Shown in pieces: positions 8,558 through 17,265 of a stretch of 64,000 nt of DNA (the first letter of the stretch is position 1; each line of letters starts with the position of its first letter). The stretch is taken from assembly GCF_009906855.1 (NCBI RefSeq), contig NZ_CP047650.1, positions 2,976,001 to 3,040,000 of the forward strand. Direction: 5' to 3'. Origin of the DNA: Xylophilus rhododendri. GTDB lineage: Bacteria > Pseudomonadota > Gammaproteobacteria > Burkholderiales > Burkholderiaceae_C. Below the pieces are notes generated by a model. It did no database searches, had not been told where the DNA came from, and saw nothing but the letters and a program-made list of their open reading frames with translations. The translations under genes and the position numbers were made by a program.

Positions 8558-9526
8558 TCAGTCCAAGGAAATCTTGGCGTAGGCGGCGACCTTCTTCATC
8601 TTGGCGATCTCGGAGACGATCTGCTTGGAGAAGGCCTGCGGGCTGGTGCCCGAGGGGTAGAGGCCCTGGCCGGCCAGGCGCTGGGCCACGGCGGGTTCGG
8701 CCAATGCCTGCGCCACCGCCTGCTGGATGCGCAGCACCACGGGCGCCGGCGTGCCGGCGGGCGCCACCAAGCCGAACCAAGACGGGTCGTTCAGGTTCTG
8801 GTAGCCCAGCTCGCCGTAGGTCGGCACATCGGGCAGGGATTCCAGGCGGGCGTTCCAGGACACGGCCAGGGCCTTGAGCTTGCCCTGCTTCACGTAAGGC
8901 AGCGAGGAGGCGACCTGGTCGAAGTACACCGCGACCTGGCCGGCCAGCACGTCGTTGAGCGCCGGGCCCGCGCCGCGGTAGGGGATGTGGACCATGGCGG
9001 TGCCGGTGGCGCTCTTGAACAGCTCGCCCCACATGTGGCCGATGGTGCCGTTGCCCGGGGTGGCGTAGGAGACCTTGCCCGGGTTGGCCTTCAGGTACTT
9101 CACCAGGTCGGCGAAGCTGTGGACCATCGGCAGCTCGGTCGGGTTGATCACGATCACGCCCGGTGCCTTCACCAGCTCGGTCACGCCCACGGTGTCCTTG
9201 ATCGGGTCATATGGCAGCTTGGCGAACACGGCCGGGTTCACGCCGTGGGTGGACAGGGTGGCCACGGCCAGCGTCAGGCCGTCCGGTGCCGAGCGGGCGA
9301 GTTCGGACATGCCGATGGAGCCGCCGGCGCCGGCGCGGTTGTCGATCACCACCGTCTGGCCCAGGATGCGCTGCAGCGGCTCCTGCAGCACGCGGCCGCT
9401 GATGTCGGTGGCGCCGCCGGGCGGGAAGGGCACGATCAGGCGGATCGGCTTGCCGGCTTGCGCCCAGGACATTCCGGGAACGACAGAAGCTGCAGCCAGG
9501 GCGGAGAGGAGGAATCGACGTTGCAT
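8558..9526 (-). CDS. Bug-family periplasmic receptor (TctC-like)
   Basis: A 322-residue solute-binding protein of the tripartite tricarboxylate transporter type, secreted to the periplasm (signal peptide about 1-22, SALAAASVVPGMSWAQA). Family motifs seen: KPIRLIVPFPPGGATD, DNRAGAGGSIGM, YATPGNGTIGHMWGELFK and HIPYRGAGPALNDVLAGQV. Such receptors bind carboxylated metabolites. No membrane subunits (TctA/TctB) are in the window, which is usual for Burkholderiales with many orphan receptors. It is divergent from a LysR gene that probably controls it. Confidence 0.93.
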   Translation of the reverse strand: MQRRFLLSALAAASVVPGMSWAQAGKPIRLIVPFPPGGATDISGRVLQEPLQRILGQTVVIDNRAGAGGSIGMSELARSAPDGLTLAVATLSTHGVNPAVFAKLPYDPIKDTVGVTELVKAPGVIVINPTELPMVHSFADLVKYLKANPGKVSYATPGNGTIGHMWGELFKSATGTAMVHIPYRGAGPALNDVLAGQVAVYFDQVASSLPYVKQGKLKALAVSWNARLESLPDVPTYGELGYQNLNDPSWFGLVAPAGTPAPVVLRIQQAVAQALAEPAVAQRLAGQGLYPSGTSPQAFSKQIVSEIAKMKKVAAYAKISLD

Positions 9527-9624
9527 GACGCACCTTTCAAGGGATCGGGAGGGCCACTGAGGGCCATGAGGGGGAGATTACCGGCTTTGGTCCATTTGCT
9601 AAAGCAACACCTGTACCTGATAAC

Positions 9625-9639
9625 ATTCCGATCTGGAAT
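9625..9639. promoter_or_regulatory. LysR-type operator candidate (ATTCC-N5-GGAAT)
   Basis: A perfect 5-bp inverted repeat separated by 5 bases has the T-N11-A form typical of LysR binding boxes. It lies 22 bases before the lysR start and about 100 bases before the divergent Bug gene, the usual location for autoregulation plus target control. Confidence 0.55.
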
Positions 9640-9660
9640 GAACTCATTGCGCCTGGTGCC

Positions 9661-10608
9661 ATGACCGTACGCCGCTTCCAGCCTCCCCTGCAATTGCTGA
9701 GGGCTTTTTCCACCGTGGTGCGCTTCGGTGGCGTGTCGCGCGCGGCCGAGGCCCTGCACCTCACGCAGAGCGCGGTCAGCAAGCAGGTGCAGGAGCTGGA
9801 GCGCTGGGTGGGCGTGGCCCTGTTCGAGCGCAGCCGCAAGCGCCTGGCGCTGACGCCGGCCGGCGAGCGCTACGAGGAGAAGGTGAGGGCCTTGCTGGCC
9901 CAGCTGGAGGCGGCCACGCTGGAGCTGATCACCAGCGGCGGCGAGGGCGGCGCGCTGCACCTGTCGGCCCTGCCCACCTTCGGTGCCAAGTGGCTGATCC
10001 CGCGCCTGCCGGACTTCCAGCACAAGGAGCCGCAGGTGACCCTGCATTTCGTGCCCTTCGTGCACGGCTACGACTTCGAGCGGCCCGAGCTCGACTGCTC
10101 CATCCTCTTCGGCGACGGCCACTGGCCCGGCGCCCGTTCGCATTACCTGGCGGGCCACGACGTGGCGCTGATCGCGCCCAGGCCCGGCGTGGGCGAATGC
10201 ACCGTGCGTTCGGTGCGCGACGTGGCGCGCTGCACCCTGCTGCGCCACGTCACCGTGCCGGACGCCTGGCAGCGCTGGAGCGAGACCCACGGCATGAGCG
10301 GGCTGGACGCCCTGTCGGGCCCGCAGTTCGACCAGTTCCAGACCATGATCCGCGCCGTCACCGTCGGCATGGGCGTGGCCCTGGTGCCGCGCTGCCTGGT
10401 GCAGGACGAGATCAGCGCCGGCGTGGTGGACGAGCCGCTGGCCGAGGGCGGCTACCGCAGCAGCCTGGGCTACTGGTTCTGCTACCCCGAGGCGCGCGCC
10501 CGGCTTGGGCCGCTGGTGCGTTTTCGGACCTGGCTGCTGCCGCAGGCGGAAGCCCAGCCGGCGCAGCCGCAGGGCGCTGCGGCCGGCCGGCCGGCCGCGG
10601 ATGACTGA
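9661..10608 (+). CDS. LysR-family transcriptional regulator (GcvA-like)
   Basis: The N-terminal winged helix-turn-helix (about residues 8-66, VVRFGGVSRAAEALHLTQSAVSKQVQELE) and C-terminal effector domain give a 315-residue regulator of usual length. The GcvA-like form is suggested by LRAFSTVVRFGGVSRAAEALH and LPTFGAKWLIPRL. It is divergent from the Bug receptor-hutG operon and probably senses the imported compound or a product. Its 3' end lies 5 bases from the convergent histidine kinase gene. The Ala/Pro/Gly-rich tail after residue 295 is probably disordered. Confidence 0.9.
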   Translation: MTVRRFQPPLQLLRAFSTVVRFGGVSRAAEALHLTQSAVSKQVQELERWVGVALFERSRKRLALTPAGERYEEKVRALLAQLEAATLELITSGGEGGALHLSALPTFGAKWLIPRLPDFQHKEPQVTLHFVPFVHGYDFERPELDCSILFGDGHWPGARSHYLAGHDVALIAPRPGVGECTVRSVRDVARCTLLRHVTVPDAWQRWSETHGMSGLDALSGPQFDQFQTMIRAVTVGMGVALVPRCLVQDEISAGVVDEPLAEGGYRSSLGYWFCYPEARARLGPLVRFRTWLLPQAEAQPAQPQGAAAGRPAADD

Positions 10609-10613
10609 ACGCC

Positions 10614-12068
10614 TCAGCCCGCCTGCCGCGCGCTGAAACGCAGCACGAAGCGCGCGCCGGGCGGCTGGCGGCCGGGCTGGGCGTCCTCCAGCGAGAGCCG
10701 CGCGCCGTGCAGCATGGCGATCTCGCGCACGATGGACAGGCCCAGGCCCGAGCCGTCCACCCCGCTGCCCAGCACCCGGTAGAAGGGCTGGAACACCCGC
10801 TCGCGTTCGGCTTCGGCGATGCCGGGGCCGGAGTCCTCCACCTCGATCACCGGTGCGCCTTCGGCCGTCTGCAGCCGCACGGTGATGACACCCGGCTCGG
10901 TCTCGTTCGAGGGTGTGTAGGCGATGGCGTTGTCCACCAGGTTGCGCAGCATCTCGGCGATCAGCGTGGGATTGCCCGGCACCTGCACCCCGGGGCTGGC
11001 GGGCGCCAGGCCGTCGTAGCCCAGGTCGATGCGTTTTTCCAGCGCCCGCGGCACCGAATGGCGCACCACTTCCATGGTAATCGCGGCCAGGTCGCAGGTC
11101 TGGCTGACGAAGGGCGCCTTGCCCGCCACCTCGGCGCGCGCCAGCGCCAGCAGCTGGTTGACGGTGTGGGTGGCGTGCTTGCTGGCGCGGCCGATCTGCT
11201 GCAGCGACTGCTTGAGTTCCTCGGCGCTGCTGGCCTGGCGCTGGGCCAGGTCGGCCTGCATGCGCAGGCCGGCCAGCGGCGTCTTGAGCTGATGGGCGGC
11301 GTCGGCCAGGAAACGCTTTTGCGTGGCCACCGATTCCTGCAGTCGCGCCAGCAGGTCGTTGACCGAGGCCACCAGCGGCACCACCTCCAGCGGCACGGTG
11401 CGCACGTCCAGCGGGCTCAGGTCCTGCGGCCGGCGGGCGCGGATGCGGCGCTCCAGCTCCGACAGGGGCTTCAGGCCGCGCGCCAGCGCCAGCCACACCA
11501 GCAGCACCGCCAGCGGCAGGATGGCGAACTGCGGCAGCATCACGCCCTTGATGATTTCGGTGGCCAGCACCGAGCGTTTGCTGCGGGTTTCGGCCACCTG
11601 CACCAGCACCTGCACCTGCGGCGCATCGGCCTGCGGCGGCGTGAAGCGCACCCAGGTGGAGGCCACCCGCAGCGACAGCCCGCGCAGCTGCGCATCGTGC
11701 AGCCGCACCTCGCCGGTGGGCGGCCTGCCCTCGCCGGTGTAGGGCGGCGGGGCCAGGTCGCGTTCGCCCGAAAGCACCTCGCCGCCGCCGTCGCGCACCT
11801 GGTAGTAGATGGTGTCGGCATCGTCGGCGCGCAGCAGCTCGTTGGCCGGCTGCGGCAGGTTGAGCTGCACGCGGCCCTCGTGCAGGCTGACCAGCTGGGC
11901 CAGGGCCTGCACGTTGTATTCGAGGGCGCGGTCGAAGGGCTTGTCGGCCAGGCCCTGGGCCACCAGCCAGGTCAGCGCCAGGCTGATCGGCCAGAGCAGC
12001 AGCAGCGGCGTCAGCATCCAGTCGAGGATCTCCCCGAACAAGGACCGCTGCTGGCGCTGGAAGATCAC
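10614..12068 (-). CDS. sensor histidine kinase (TctE-like)
   Basis: A 484-residue inner-membrane kinase. TM1 is about residues 16-36 (MLTPLLLLWPISLALTWLVA), followed by a periplasmic 2CSK-type sensor region, TM2 near 175-200, then HisKA with the phospho-acceptor in FLADAAHQLKTPL, and an ATPase domain with N (NLVDNAIAYTP), G1 (DSGPGIAE) and G2 (GSGLGLSIV) boxes. The GTG start at 12068 overlaps the response-regulator stop (GTGA); an upstream extension would lie inside that gene. TctE kinases respond to tricarboxylates, and a Bug receptor lies 1 kb away; this link is inferred. Confidence 0.92.
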   Translation of the reverse strand: MIFQRQQRSLFGEILDWMLTPLLLLWPISLALTWLVAQGLADKPFDRALEYNVQALAQLVSLHEGRVQLNLPQPANELLRADDADTIYYQVRDGGGEVLSGERDLAPPPYTGEGRPPTGEVRLHDAQLRGLSLRVASTWVRFTPPQADAPQVQVLVQVAETRSKRSVLATEIIKGVMLPQFAILPLAVLLVWLALARGLKPLSELERRIRARRPQDLSPLDVRTVPLEVVPLVASVNDLLARLQESVATQKRFLADAAHQLKTPLAGLRMQADLAQRQASSAEELKQSLQQIGRASKHATHTVNQLLALARAEVAGKAPFVSQTCDLAAITMEVVRHSVPRALEKRIDLGYDGLAPASPGVQVPGNPTLIAEMLRNLVDNAIAYTPSNETEPGVITVRLQTAEGAPVIEVEDSGPGIAEAERERVFQPFYRVLGSGVDGSGLGLSIVREIAMLHGARLSLEDAQPGRQPPGARFVLRFSARQAG

Positions 12069-12739
12069 GTCGGGATCTTTTCCAGGCAGTAACCGAGGCC
12101 GCGCACCGTGGCGATGCGGATCGGCCCATGCTCGATCTTCTTGCGCAGCCGGTGGATGTAGACCTCGATCGCGTTGTTGCTGACCTCCTCGCCCCACTCG
12201 CACAGGCGCTCCACCAGCTGGTCCTTGCTGACCAGCCGGCCGGCGCGCTGCAGCAGCACTTCGAGCAGGCCGAGTTCGCGCGCCGAGAGTTCGATCATGC
12301 GGCCGTCGATCGAGGCGACCCGCCCGGCCTGGTCGTAGACCAGCGGCCCGTGCTTGATGCTGCTGGTGGTGCCGCCCATGCCGCGCCTCGTCAGCGCGCG
12401 CACCCGGGCTTCGAGCTCCTGCAGGGAGAAGGGCTTGGCCATGTAGTCGTCGGCGCCGAAGTCCAGGCCCTTGACCCGTTCCTCCACGCCGTCGGCGGCG
12501 GTCAGCACCAGCACCGGCAGGCTGGCGCCGCGGGCGCGCAGGCGCTTCAACACATCCAGGCCGTGCAGCCGCGGCAGGCCCAGGTCCAGGATCAGCAGGT
12601 CGAACTCGTCGTGGGCCAGCAGGGCGGCGTCGGCCTCGGTGCCGCTGGCCACATGGTCCACGGCGGCGCCGGAGGCGCGCAGGGAGCGCAGCAGGCCGTC
12701 GGCCAGCACCTGGTCGTCTTCGGCTATCAGGATGCGCAT
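12065..12739 (-). CDS. OmpR-family response regulator (TctD-like)
   Basis: A 224-residue two-domain regulator. The receiver domain (1-120) has the acidic pair EDD at 7-9, the phospho-acceptor Asp near 51 in LLILDLGLP and Lys in MAKPFS. The C-terminal winged helix (about 130-222) has ELSARELGLLEVLL and NNAIEVYIHRLRKKI. It is the first gene of the pair with the kinase gene, which overlaps its stop by four bases. Target promoters are not identifiable in the window. Confidence 0.94.
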   Translation of the reverse strand: MRILIAEDDQVLADGLLRSLRASGAAVDHVASGTEADAALLAHDEFDLLILDLGLPRLHGLDVLKRLRARGASLPVLVLTAADGVEERVKGLDFGADDYMAKPFSLQELEARVRALTRRGMGGTTSSIKHGPLVYDQAGRVASIDGRMIELSARELGLLEVLLQRAGRLVSKDQLVERLCEWGEEVSNNAIEVYIHRLRKKIEHGPIRIATVRGLGYCLEKIPT

Positions 12740-12794
12740 GGGGTGTCTCCTTCGTTATCGCTTATGCCGCGATGCTAGTCCCGGATAACCCTGC

Positions 12795-12829
12795 CTGGGG
12801 GCGGAACAAGCCCTGCCCCCGGCGCTTTT
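12795..12829 (+). terminator. hairpin plus T-run between response regulator and binding protein genes
   Basis: CTGGGGGC (12795-12802) and GCCCCCGG (12815-12822) form a stem followed by CGC and six T. The orientation fits plus-strand transcription, opposite to both neighbours, so it may stop antisense transcription. On the minus strand it has only a preceding A-run. Confidence 0.35.
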
Positions 12830-13588
12830 TTACCGGCCCGCGCTGGCCGCGCCCGGCGCCAGCGGCCCCATGGTGCGGGCTACGCTGCCGTCGGCGCGCA
12901 GCGATTCGAAGGCGGTGGTGGTGCGCTGGGCCAGGTCCTCGGGCGTGGCCCGGCTGTAGGCCATGAAGAGGCTCAGCTGCAGCTCGTCGAGCGGCAGCAG
13001 CCGGGCCAGCCCGGCGCAGTCGGGCCGGGCCTCCTCGCACAGGCGCTGCGCCTCGTTCTCGGTCATGGCCACCAGGTCCACCTGGCGGTAGAGCAGCTTG
13101 CGCAGGTTCTCCAGCGGCTGGCCCGACAGCACCAGGCGCGTGAAGCCCTTGCGCTGCAGGAACTGGTGGCGCACGTCGTCGCGCACCACGCCGATGGTGA
13201 GGCCGCGCGCCTCGTCGAGCTGCTTCATGGGCGGCAGGGCCCGGTCGGGCAGGGCGTAGAAGAAGTAGCGGATGCGCTGGATCTCGCCGACCCAGCGGAA
13301 GCGCTCCTCGCGGTCGGCGGTGCGGGCGATCGGGTAGATCAGCACATTGGGCTCGCGCTGCGCCAGGTCCACCGCCCGCGCCCAGGGATAGAGGTCGATG
13401 CGGTAGTCGCGCAGGCCGGCGCGCTGCAGGGTCAGCTCCACCAGCTCGGTGCCGCGGCCGACCACCCGGCCGTCCTGCAGGAAGCTGTTGGGCGTGGTCT
13501 CGGTGACCACACGCACCATCTGGGCGGCGGCGCCGGCGGCGGCCCCTGCCAGGCAGAGGGCGGCCAGGACTCGGATGCACGGGCTCAT
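12830..13588 (-). CDS. periplasmic solute-binding-like protein coupled to a diguanylate cyclase
   Basis: A 252-residue protein with a signal peptide (about 1-22, ending AAGAAAQ) and an SBP_bac_3-like fold: VRVVTETTPNSFLQDGRVVGRGTELVEL, IDLYPWARAVDLAQREPNVLIYPIARTADREERFRWVG and LYRQVDLVAMTENEAQR. It lacks transporter neighbours. Its ATG overlaps the stop of the GGDEF gene (ATGA), so the two are translationally coupled. A periplasmic ligand sensor feeding the membrane cyclase is a reasonable inference. Ligand unknown. Confidence 0.75.
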   Translation of the reverse strand: MSPCIRVLAALCLAGAAAGAAAQMVRVVTETTPNSFLQDGRVVGRGTELVELTLQRAGLRDYRIDLYPWARAVDLAQREPNVLIYPIARTADREERFRWVGEIQRIRYFFYALPDRALPPMKQLDEARGLTIGVVRDDVRHQFLQRKGFTRLVLSGQPLENLRKLLYRQVDLVAMTENEAQRLCEEARPDCAGLARLLPLDELQLSLFMAYSRATPEDLAQRTTTAFESLRADGSVARTMGPLAPGAASAGR

Positions 13589-14928
13589 GAGGGCTCCTTC
13601 GCCTGGGGGAGGTCGGCCGCACGCACGCGGTCGCGCCCGTCCTGCTTGGCCTGGTAGAGGGCCTGGTCGGCCCGGCGGAACAGGGTCTCGAAATTGGCGT
13701 CGATATCGGTCTGCAGCGTGGCCAGGCCCAGGCTCAGGGTGACGTATGCCGACACCTCCGAAGCCGCATGCGGTATGGCCAGCGCCGCCATCGCCTCGCG
13801 CACCCGCTCGGCCACCGCCAGGCCGGTCGCGCCGTCGCTGCCGGGCAGCAGGATGGCGAATTCCTCGCCGCCGATGCGCGCCACCAGGTCGGCGCCGCGC
13901 TGGGCCACGCCCTGCACCGCGGCGGCCACCGCCTGCAGGCAGGCATCGCCGCCGGCATGGCCGTAGGTGTCGTTGTAGCGTTTGAAATAGTCGATGTCGC
14001 AGAGCACCAGCGTCAGCGGCTGGCCGCCGCGCCGGGCGCGCTGGAATTCGGCGAGCTTGACCTGGTCGAAGCTGCGCCGGTTGGCCAGGCCGGTCAGTGA
14101 ATCGGTGCGCGAGAGCTGCTCCAGCTGCCGGTTGAGGGTCTCCAGCTCGGCGGTGCGCTCCTGCACCAGCTCGGACAGGCGGTCGCGGTGCGCCGCGAGT
14201 TCCTGCTCGAAGCGCTGCTGCCGCTCCAGGTAGTCCGACAGATTGTTCTGCAGCTGGTTGACGCCGGTGACCAGCAGCTCCAGCTCGTCGTCGCGGCGGC
14301 TGGCGCGCTCGATGGTCAGCGGCTTGCCGAGGTTGAGCGGCGTGAGCTGCGCCAGGTGGCGCGCGATGCGCCGCACATGCACCGTCACCAGCCGATGGAA
14401 CAGCGCCATCACCAGGCTGGCCAGCAGCAGCGACTGCAGGGCCTGGCGCACGACGATGCCGAGCAGCGCCTCGCGCAGCTGCCGCCAGAGCCGGGCCTCG
14501 TCGCCGAACAGGCGCAGCTCCCCGACCGCCTCGGTGCGGCCGGTGAAGGGTTCGTAGCGCAGCTGGGAGCGGTGCACCGGCGTCACCGAGGAGGGTGTCC
14601 AGCCCGGCCGCACCCGCTGGTATTCCAGCGGCGGCCCCACCGGCAGGCGCACCGAGATGTCCACCCGGCCGACCCAGGGCGCTTGGGACAGGATCTCGGC
14701 ATAGGTGGCGATCTGGTCGCGGTCCAGGTCCCAGCTGGCCTTGGCCAGGGCGCTGCCGTACATGCGCTCCATCAGCGCGAGGTCGGCATCCATGGCCGCC
14801 TTGCCGGCGCGCCAGGCCGACCAGGTCTGGTAGGCGGCGGCACACAGGGTGAACACCAGGCAAAAGCCCAGGGTGGCCAGCATCAGGCGCATGCCCAGCG
14901 ATTGCCGGCGCGGCGGCCGTTCAGTCAT
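13585..14928 (-). CDS. membrane diguanylate cyclase (GGDEF domain)
   Basis: Makes cyclic di-GMP from two GTP. The 447-residue protein has TM1 (about 13-35), a periplasmic sensor region (about 36-150), TM2 (about 155-178), a HAMP-like linker, a coiled coil (about 232-275) and a GGDEF domain (about 275-440). The active-site motif is GGEEF at 353-357. The allosteric inhibition site RxxD is present as RGAD at 344-347, so feedback inhibition by c-di-GMP is expected. No EAL domain. The next gene downstream, a periplasmic binding protein, overlaps by four bases. Confidence 0.93.
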   Translation of the reverse strand: MTERPPRRQSLGMRLMLATLGFCLVFTLCAAAYQTWSAWRAGKAAMDADLALMERMYGSALAKASWDLDRDQIATYAEILSQAPWVGRVDISVRLPVGPPLEYQRVRPGWTPSSVTPVHRSQLRYEPFTGRTEAVGELRLFGDEARLWRQLREALLGIVVRQALQSLLLASLVMALFHRLVTVHVRRIARHLAQLTPLNLGKPLTIERASRRDDELELLVTGVNQLQNNLSDYLERQQRFEQELAAHRDRLSELVQERTAELETLNRQLEQLSRTDSLTGLANRRSFDQVKLAEFQRARRGGQPLTLVLCDIDYFKRYNDTYGHAGGDACLQAVAAAVQGVAQRGADLVARIGGEEFAILLPGSDGATGLAVAERVREAMAALAIPHAASEVSAYVTLSLGLATLQTDIDANFETLFRRADQALYQAKQDGRDRVRAADLPQAKEPS

Positions 14929-14985
14929 CGTGGCTTCTCTTCATGGGTTTCCTTGAGGGGTCCGCGAACGCATGCGCCATGGTGC

Positions 14986-15495
14986 TCAGCTCTGGCCATA
15001 GGCCTCCAGCCCGATCGCCACCACGGTTGCGATTTCCGTGCCCACGCTGGCGCGGAATTCGCCTTCCGCCCGCGCCACCGCGCGCCGGAAGGCCTCCAGC
15101 CAGGCATGGCCGATGGGTGTGAAGACGACCAGCCGGGCGCGCGCATCGCGCGGATCGGCATCGCGCCGCACCAGTCCCCAGGCCTCGCACTGGTCCACCA
15201 GCGCGCCCATGGACTGCTTGCTCATGCCGGCGGACTCGGCCAGTTCGGTCAGGCGCGAGCCGCGCAAGGCCAGATGGCGGGTGATGTGGATGTGGGCGGC
15301 GCCGACCTGGTCGCGCGCGGCCAGGTTGGACAGGGCCAGCGGCGCCTCCTCGTCCTCCACCATCAGTTCGAGCACCCGGGCATCGAAGCGCCGCATGGCA
15401 TGGCCGAGCAGGCGGCCGAGGTGGGACTCGCGCCAGCGCTCGTCCGCCATCGTGGCGGCGGGTTCGGTCGGTTCGGAAGCGGGGACTGGGGACAT
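14986..15495 (-). CDS. MarR-family transcriptional regulator
   Basis: A 169-residue winged-helix regulator. The helix-turn-helix is RGSRLTELAESAGMSKQSMGALVDQCEAWGLV, followed by the beta-wing RRDADPRDARARLVVFT. The start ATG at 15495 gives MSPVPASEP; a second in-frame Met 15 codons on is possible. It is divergent from the amidase gene (65 bases between starts), the usual arrangement when a MarR protein represses both. The gap contains GCGCC-GCG-GGCGC, a weak operator candidate in such GC-rich DNA. Confidence 0.88.
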   Translation of the reverse strand: MSPVPASEPTEPAATMADERWRESHLGRLLGHAMRRFDARVLELMVEDEEAPLALSNLAARDQVGAAHIHITRHLALRGSRLTELAESAGMSKQSMGALVDQCEAWGLVRRDADPRDARARLVVFTPIGHAWLEAFRRAVARAEGEFRASVGTEIATVVAIGLEAYGQS

Positions 15496-15560
15496 GGCCT
15501 GGGCTTTGCTTCGATGTTCGCACAGGCCCCGCGCCGCGGGCGCCATATCCTTCGACGACC

Positions 15561-17252
15561 ATGCCCTCCACCGCTTCCGACATCGGCACCGCCCAGGTCG
15601 CCGCCCAGGCCGAACGCATCGGCCTACCCATGAGCAGCGAACGCGCCGCCGCCATCGCCGCCACCGCCACGCGCCGCCTGGCGGCCTTCGCGCCCGCCCG
15701 GCAAGCGCTGGATTTCGACGACGGCCCGGCTCTCGGCCCCGCTTTGTTCGCCGCACGCGCGGTCGGCAGAGGGCCGGCCGGCCAGCCCCTGCCGGCCGGC
15801 ACGGCCTGCGCCGAGGCGCCATCGGCGGACATGGACCTCAGCCAGGCGCTGCAGGCCCTGCAGGACGGCCGCACCACATCGGTGGCGCTGACCCAGGCCG
15901 CGCTGGCCCGGGCGCAGGCCCGCCAGGCCGATTTCAATGCCTTCGTGCGCCTGGACGGCCCGGCCGCGCTGGCCGAGGCCGAACGCTGCGACGCCGAGCG
16001 TGCAGCGGGCCGGTCGCGCGGCCCGCTGCACGGCATTCCGCTGGCCCACAAGGACATGTTCTACCGCGCCGGCCAGGTCAGCACCTGCGGCTCCAGGCTG
16101 CGCGCCGGCTGGGTGGCCGACCGCACCGCGCGGGTCCTGCAGCGGCTGGACGCGGCCGGCGCCATCCAGCTCGGCACCCTGCACATGACCGAGTTCGCCT
16201 ACGGCCCCACCGGCCAGAACGCCTGGCTGGGCGATGCACGCAACCCCTGGAACCGCGAGCACATCACCGGCGGATCCTCCTCCGGCAGCGCGGTGGCGGT
16301 GGCCGCCGGCCTGGTCTTCGGCGCGCTGGGTTCGGACACCGGCGGCTCGGTACGCATGCCCGCGGCCCTGTGCGGCGTCACCGGCATGAAGACCACCCCC
16401 GGCCTGGTCTCGCGCGCCGGCTGCATGCCGCTGTCCGATGCCCTGGACACCATCGGCCCGCTCACCCGCAGCGTGGCCGACAACGCCCTGCTGCTGTCGG
16501 CGATCGCCGGCCACGACCCGGCCGACGGCGCCAGCGTGCATGCGGCGCAGCTCGAAGGCGTGGACCTCGACTACCCCGGCGCGGTGCAACGCGGACGTGA
16601 ACGCGACCTGGGCGGCCTGCGCATCGGCATTCCCGCCGGCTACTTCGACCGCCATCTGAACCCCGAGGTGGCCAGCCTGCTGGCCGATGCCGCCCAGGTC
16701 CTGCGCATGCGCGGCGCCAGCCTGGTGACGGTGGCCATGCCCGACCTGGATGCGGTCAACGCGGCCGGCCAGATCCTCACCTGGGTCGAGGCGGTCGGCG
16801 TGCATGCGGCGCAGCTGCGCGAGCGTGCGCAGGACTACTCGCCGCAGACCCGCGGGCGCCTGGAATCGGCGCTGGCGGCCGGCTCGCAGGACTATCTCGA
16901 TGCCCTGCGCTACCGCGGCCGCGCGTTGGCCGGCTTCGCCGAAACCGTCTTCGGTGCCTGCGACGTCCTGCTGGCGCCCACGCTGGCCTTCCCCGTGCCG
17001 CGGCTGGCCGATGTGGATGTCTCCGGCGGCGATGCGATGCTGCTGGTGCTCGACGAGATCACCCGCCTGGTGCGGCCGGCCAATCTGCTGGGCCTGCCCG
17101 CGCTGGCCCTGCCCTGCGGCTTCACCCCGGGGCCGCTGCCCTGCGGCATGCAGCTGATCGCAAGGCCCTTCGGCGAGAGCCTGCTCTACCGGGTGGGCGC
17201 GGCCTACCAGCACGCCACCGACTGGCACCAGCGCCAGCCCGCCGGCCTGTGA
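15561..17252 (+). CDS. amidase-signature hydrolase with N-terminal AtzG-like segment
   Basis: A 563-residue amidase. The catalytic Ser-cisSer-Lys triad is visible: K164 in GIPLAHKDMF, the GGSSSGS motif at 237-243, and the nucleophile S263 in GSDTGGSV. Ordinary members of this size start near residue 92 (MDLSQALQALQDG). The extra N-terminus (about 10-70, AERIGLPMSSERAAAIAATATRR...) resembles the small AtzG/DUF4089 subunit that pairs with AtzE-type amidases, suggesting a gene fusion. It would hydrolyse an amide or biuret-like bond in the cytoplasm; the substrate is unknown. A divergent MarR gene probably regulates it. Confidence 0.85.
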   Translation: MPSTASDIGTAQVAAQAERIGLPMSSERAAAIAATATRRLAAFAPARQALDFDDGPALGPALFAARAVGRGPAGQPLPAGTACAEAPSADMDLSQALQALQDGRTTSVALTQAALARAQARQADFNAFVRLDGPAALAEAERCDAERAAGRSRGPLHGIPLAHKDMFYRAGQVSTCGSRLRAGWVADRTARVLQRLDAAGAIQLGTLHMTEFAYGPTGQNAWLGDARNPWNREHITGGSSSGSAVAVAAGLVFGALGSDTGGSVRMPAALCGVTGMKTTPGLVSRAGCMPLSDALDTIGPLTRSVADNALLLSAIAGHDPADGASVHAAQLEGVDLDYPGAVQRGRERDLGGLRIGIPAGYFDRHLNPEVASLLADAAQVLRMRGASLVTVAMPDLDAVNAAGQILTWVEAVGVHAAQLRERAQDYSPQTRGRLESALAAGSQDYLDALRYRGRALAGFAETVFGACDVLLAPTLAFPVPRLADVDVSGGDAMLLVLDEITRLVRPANLLGLPALALPCGFTPGPLPCGMQLIARPFGESLLYRVGAAYQHATDWHQRQPAGL

Positions 17253-17265
17253 GGCCGACGGCGCC

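Noticed and set aside
9436..12129. 897-codon minus-strand frame spanning lysR and the kinase
   Set aside because: It runs through two real genes in wrong frames and has no recognisable domain.
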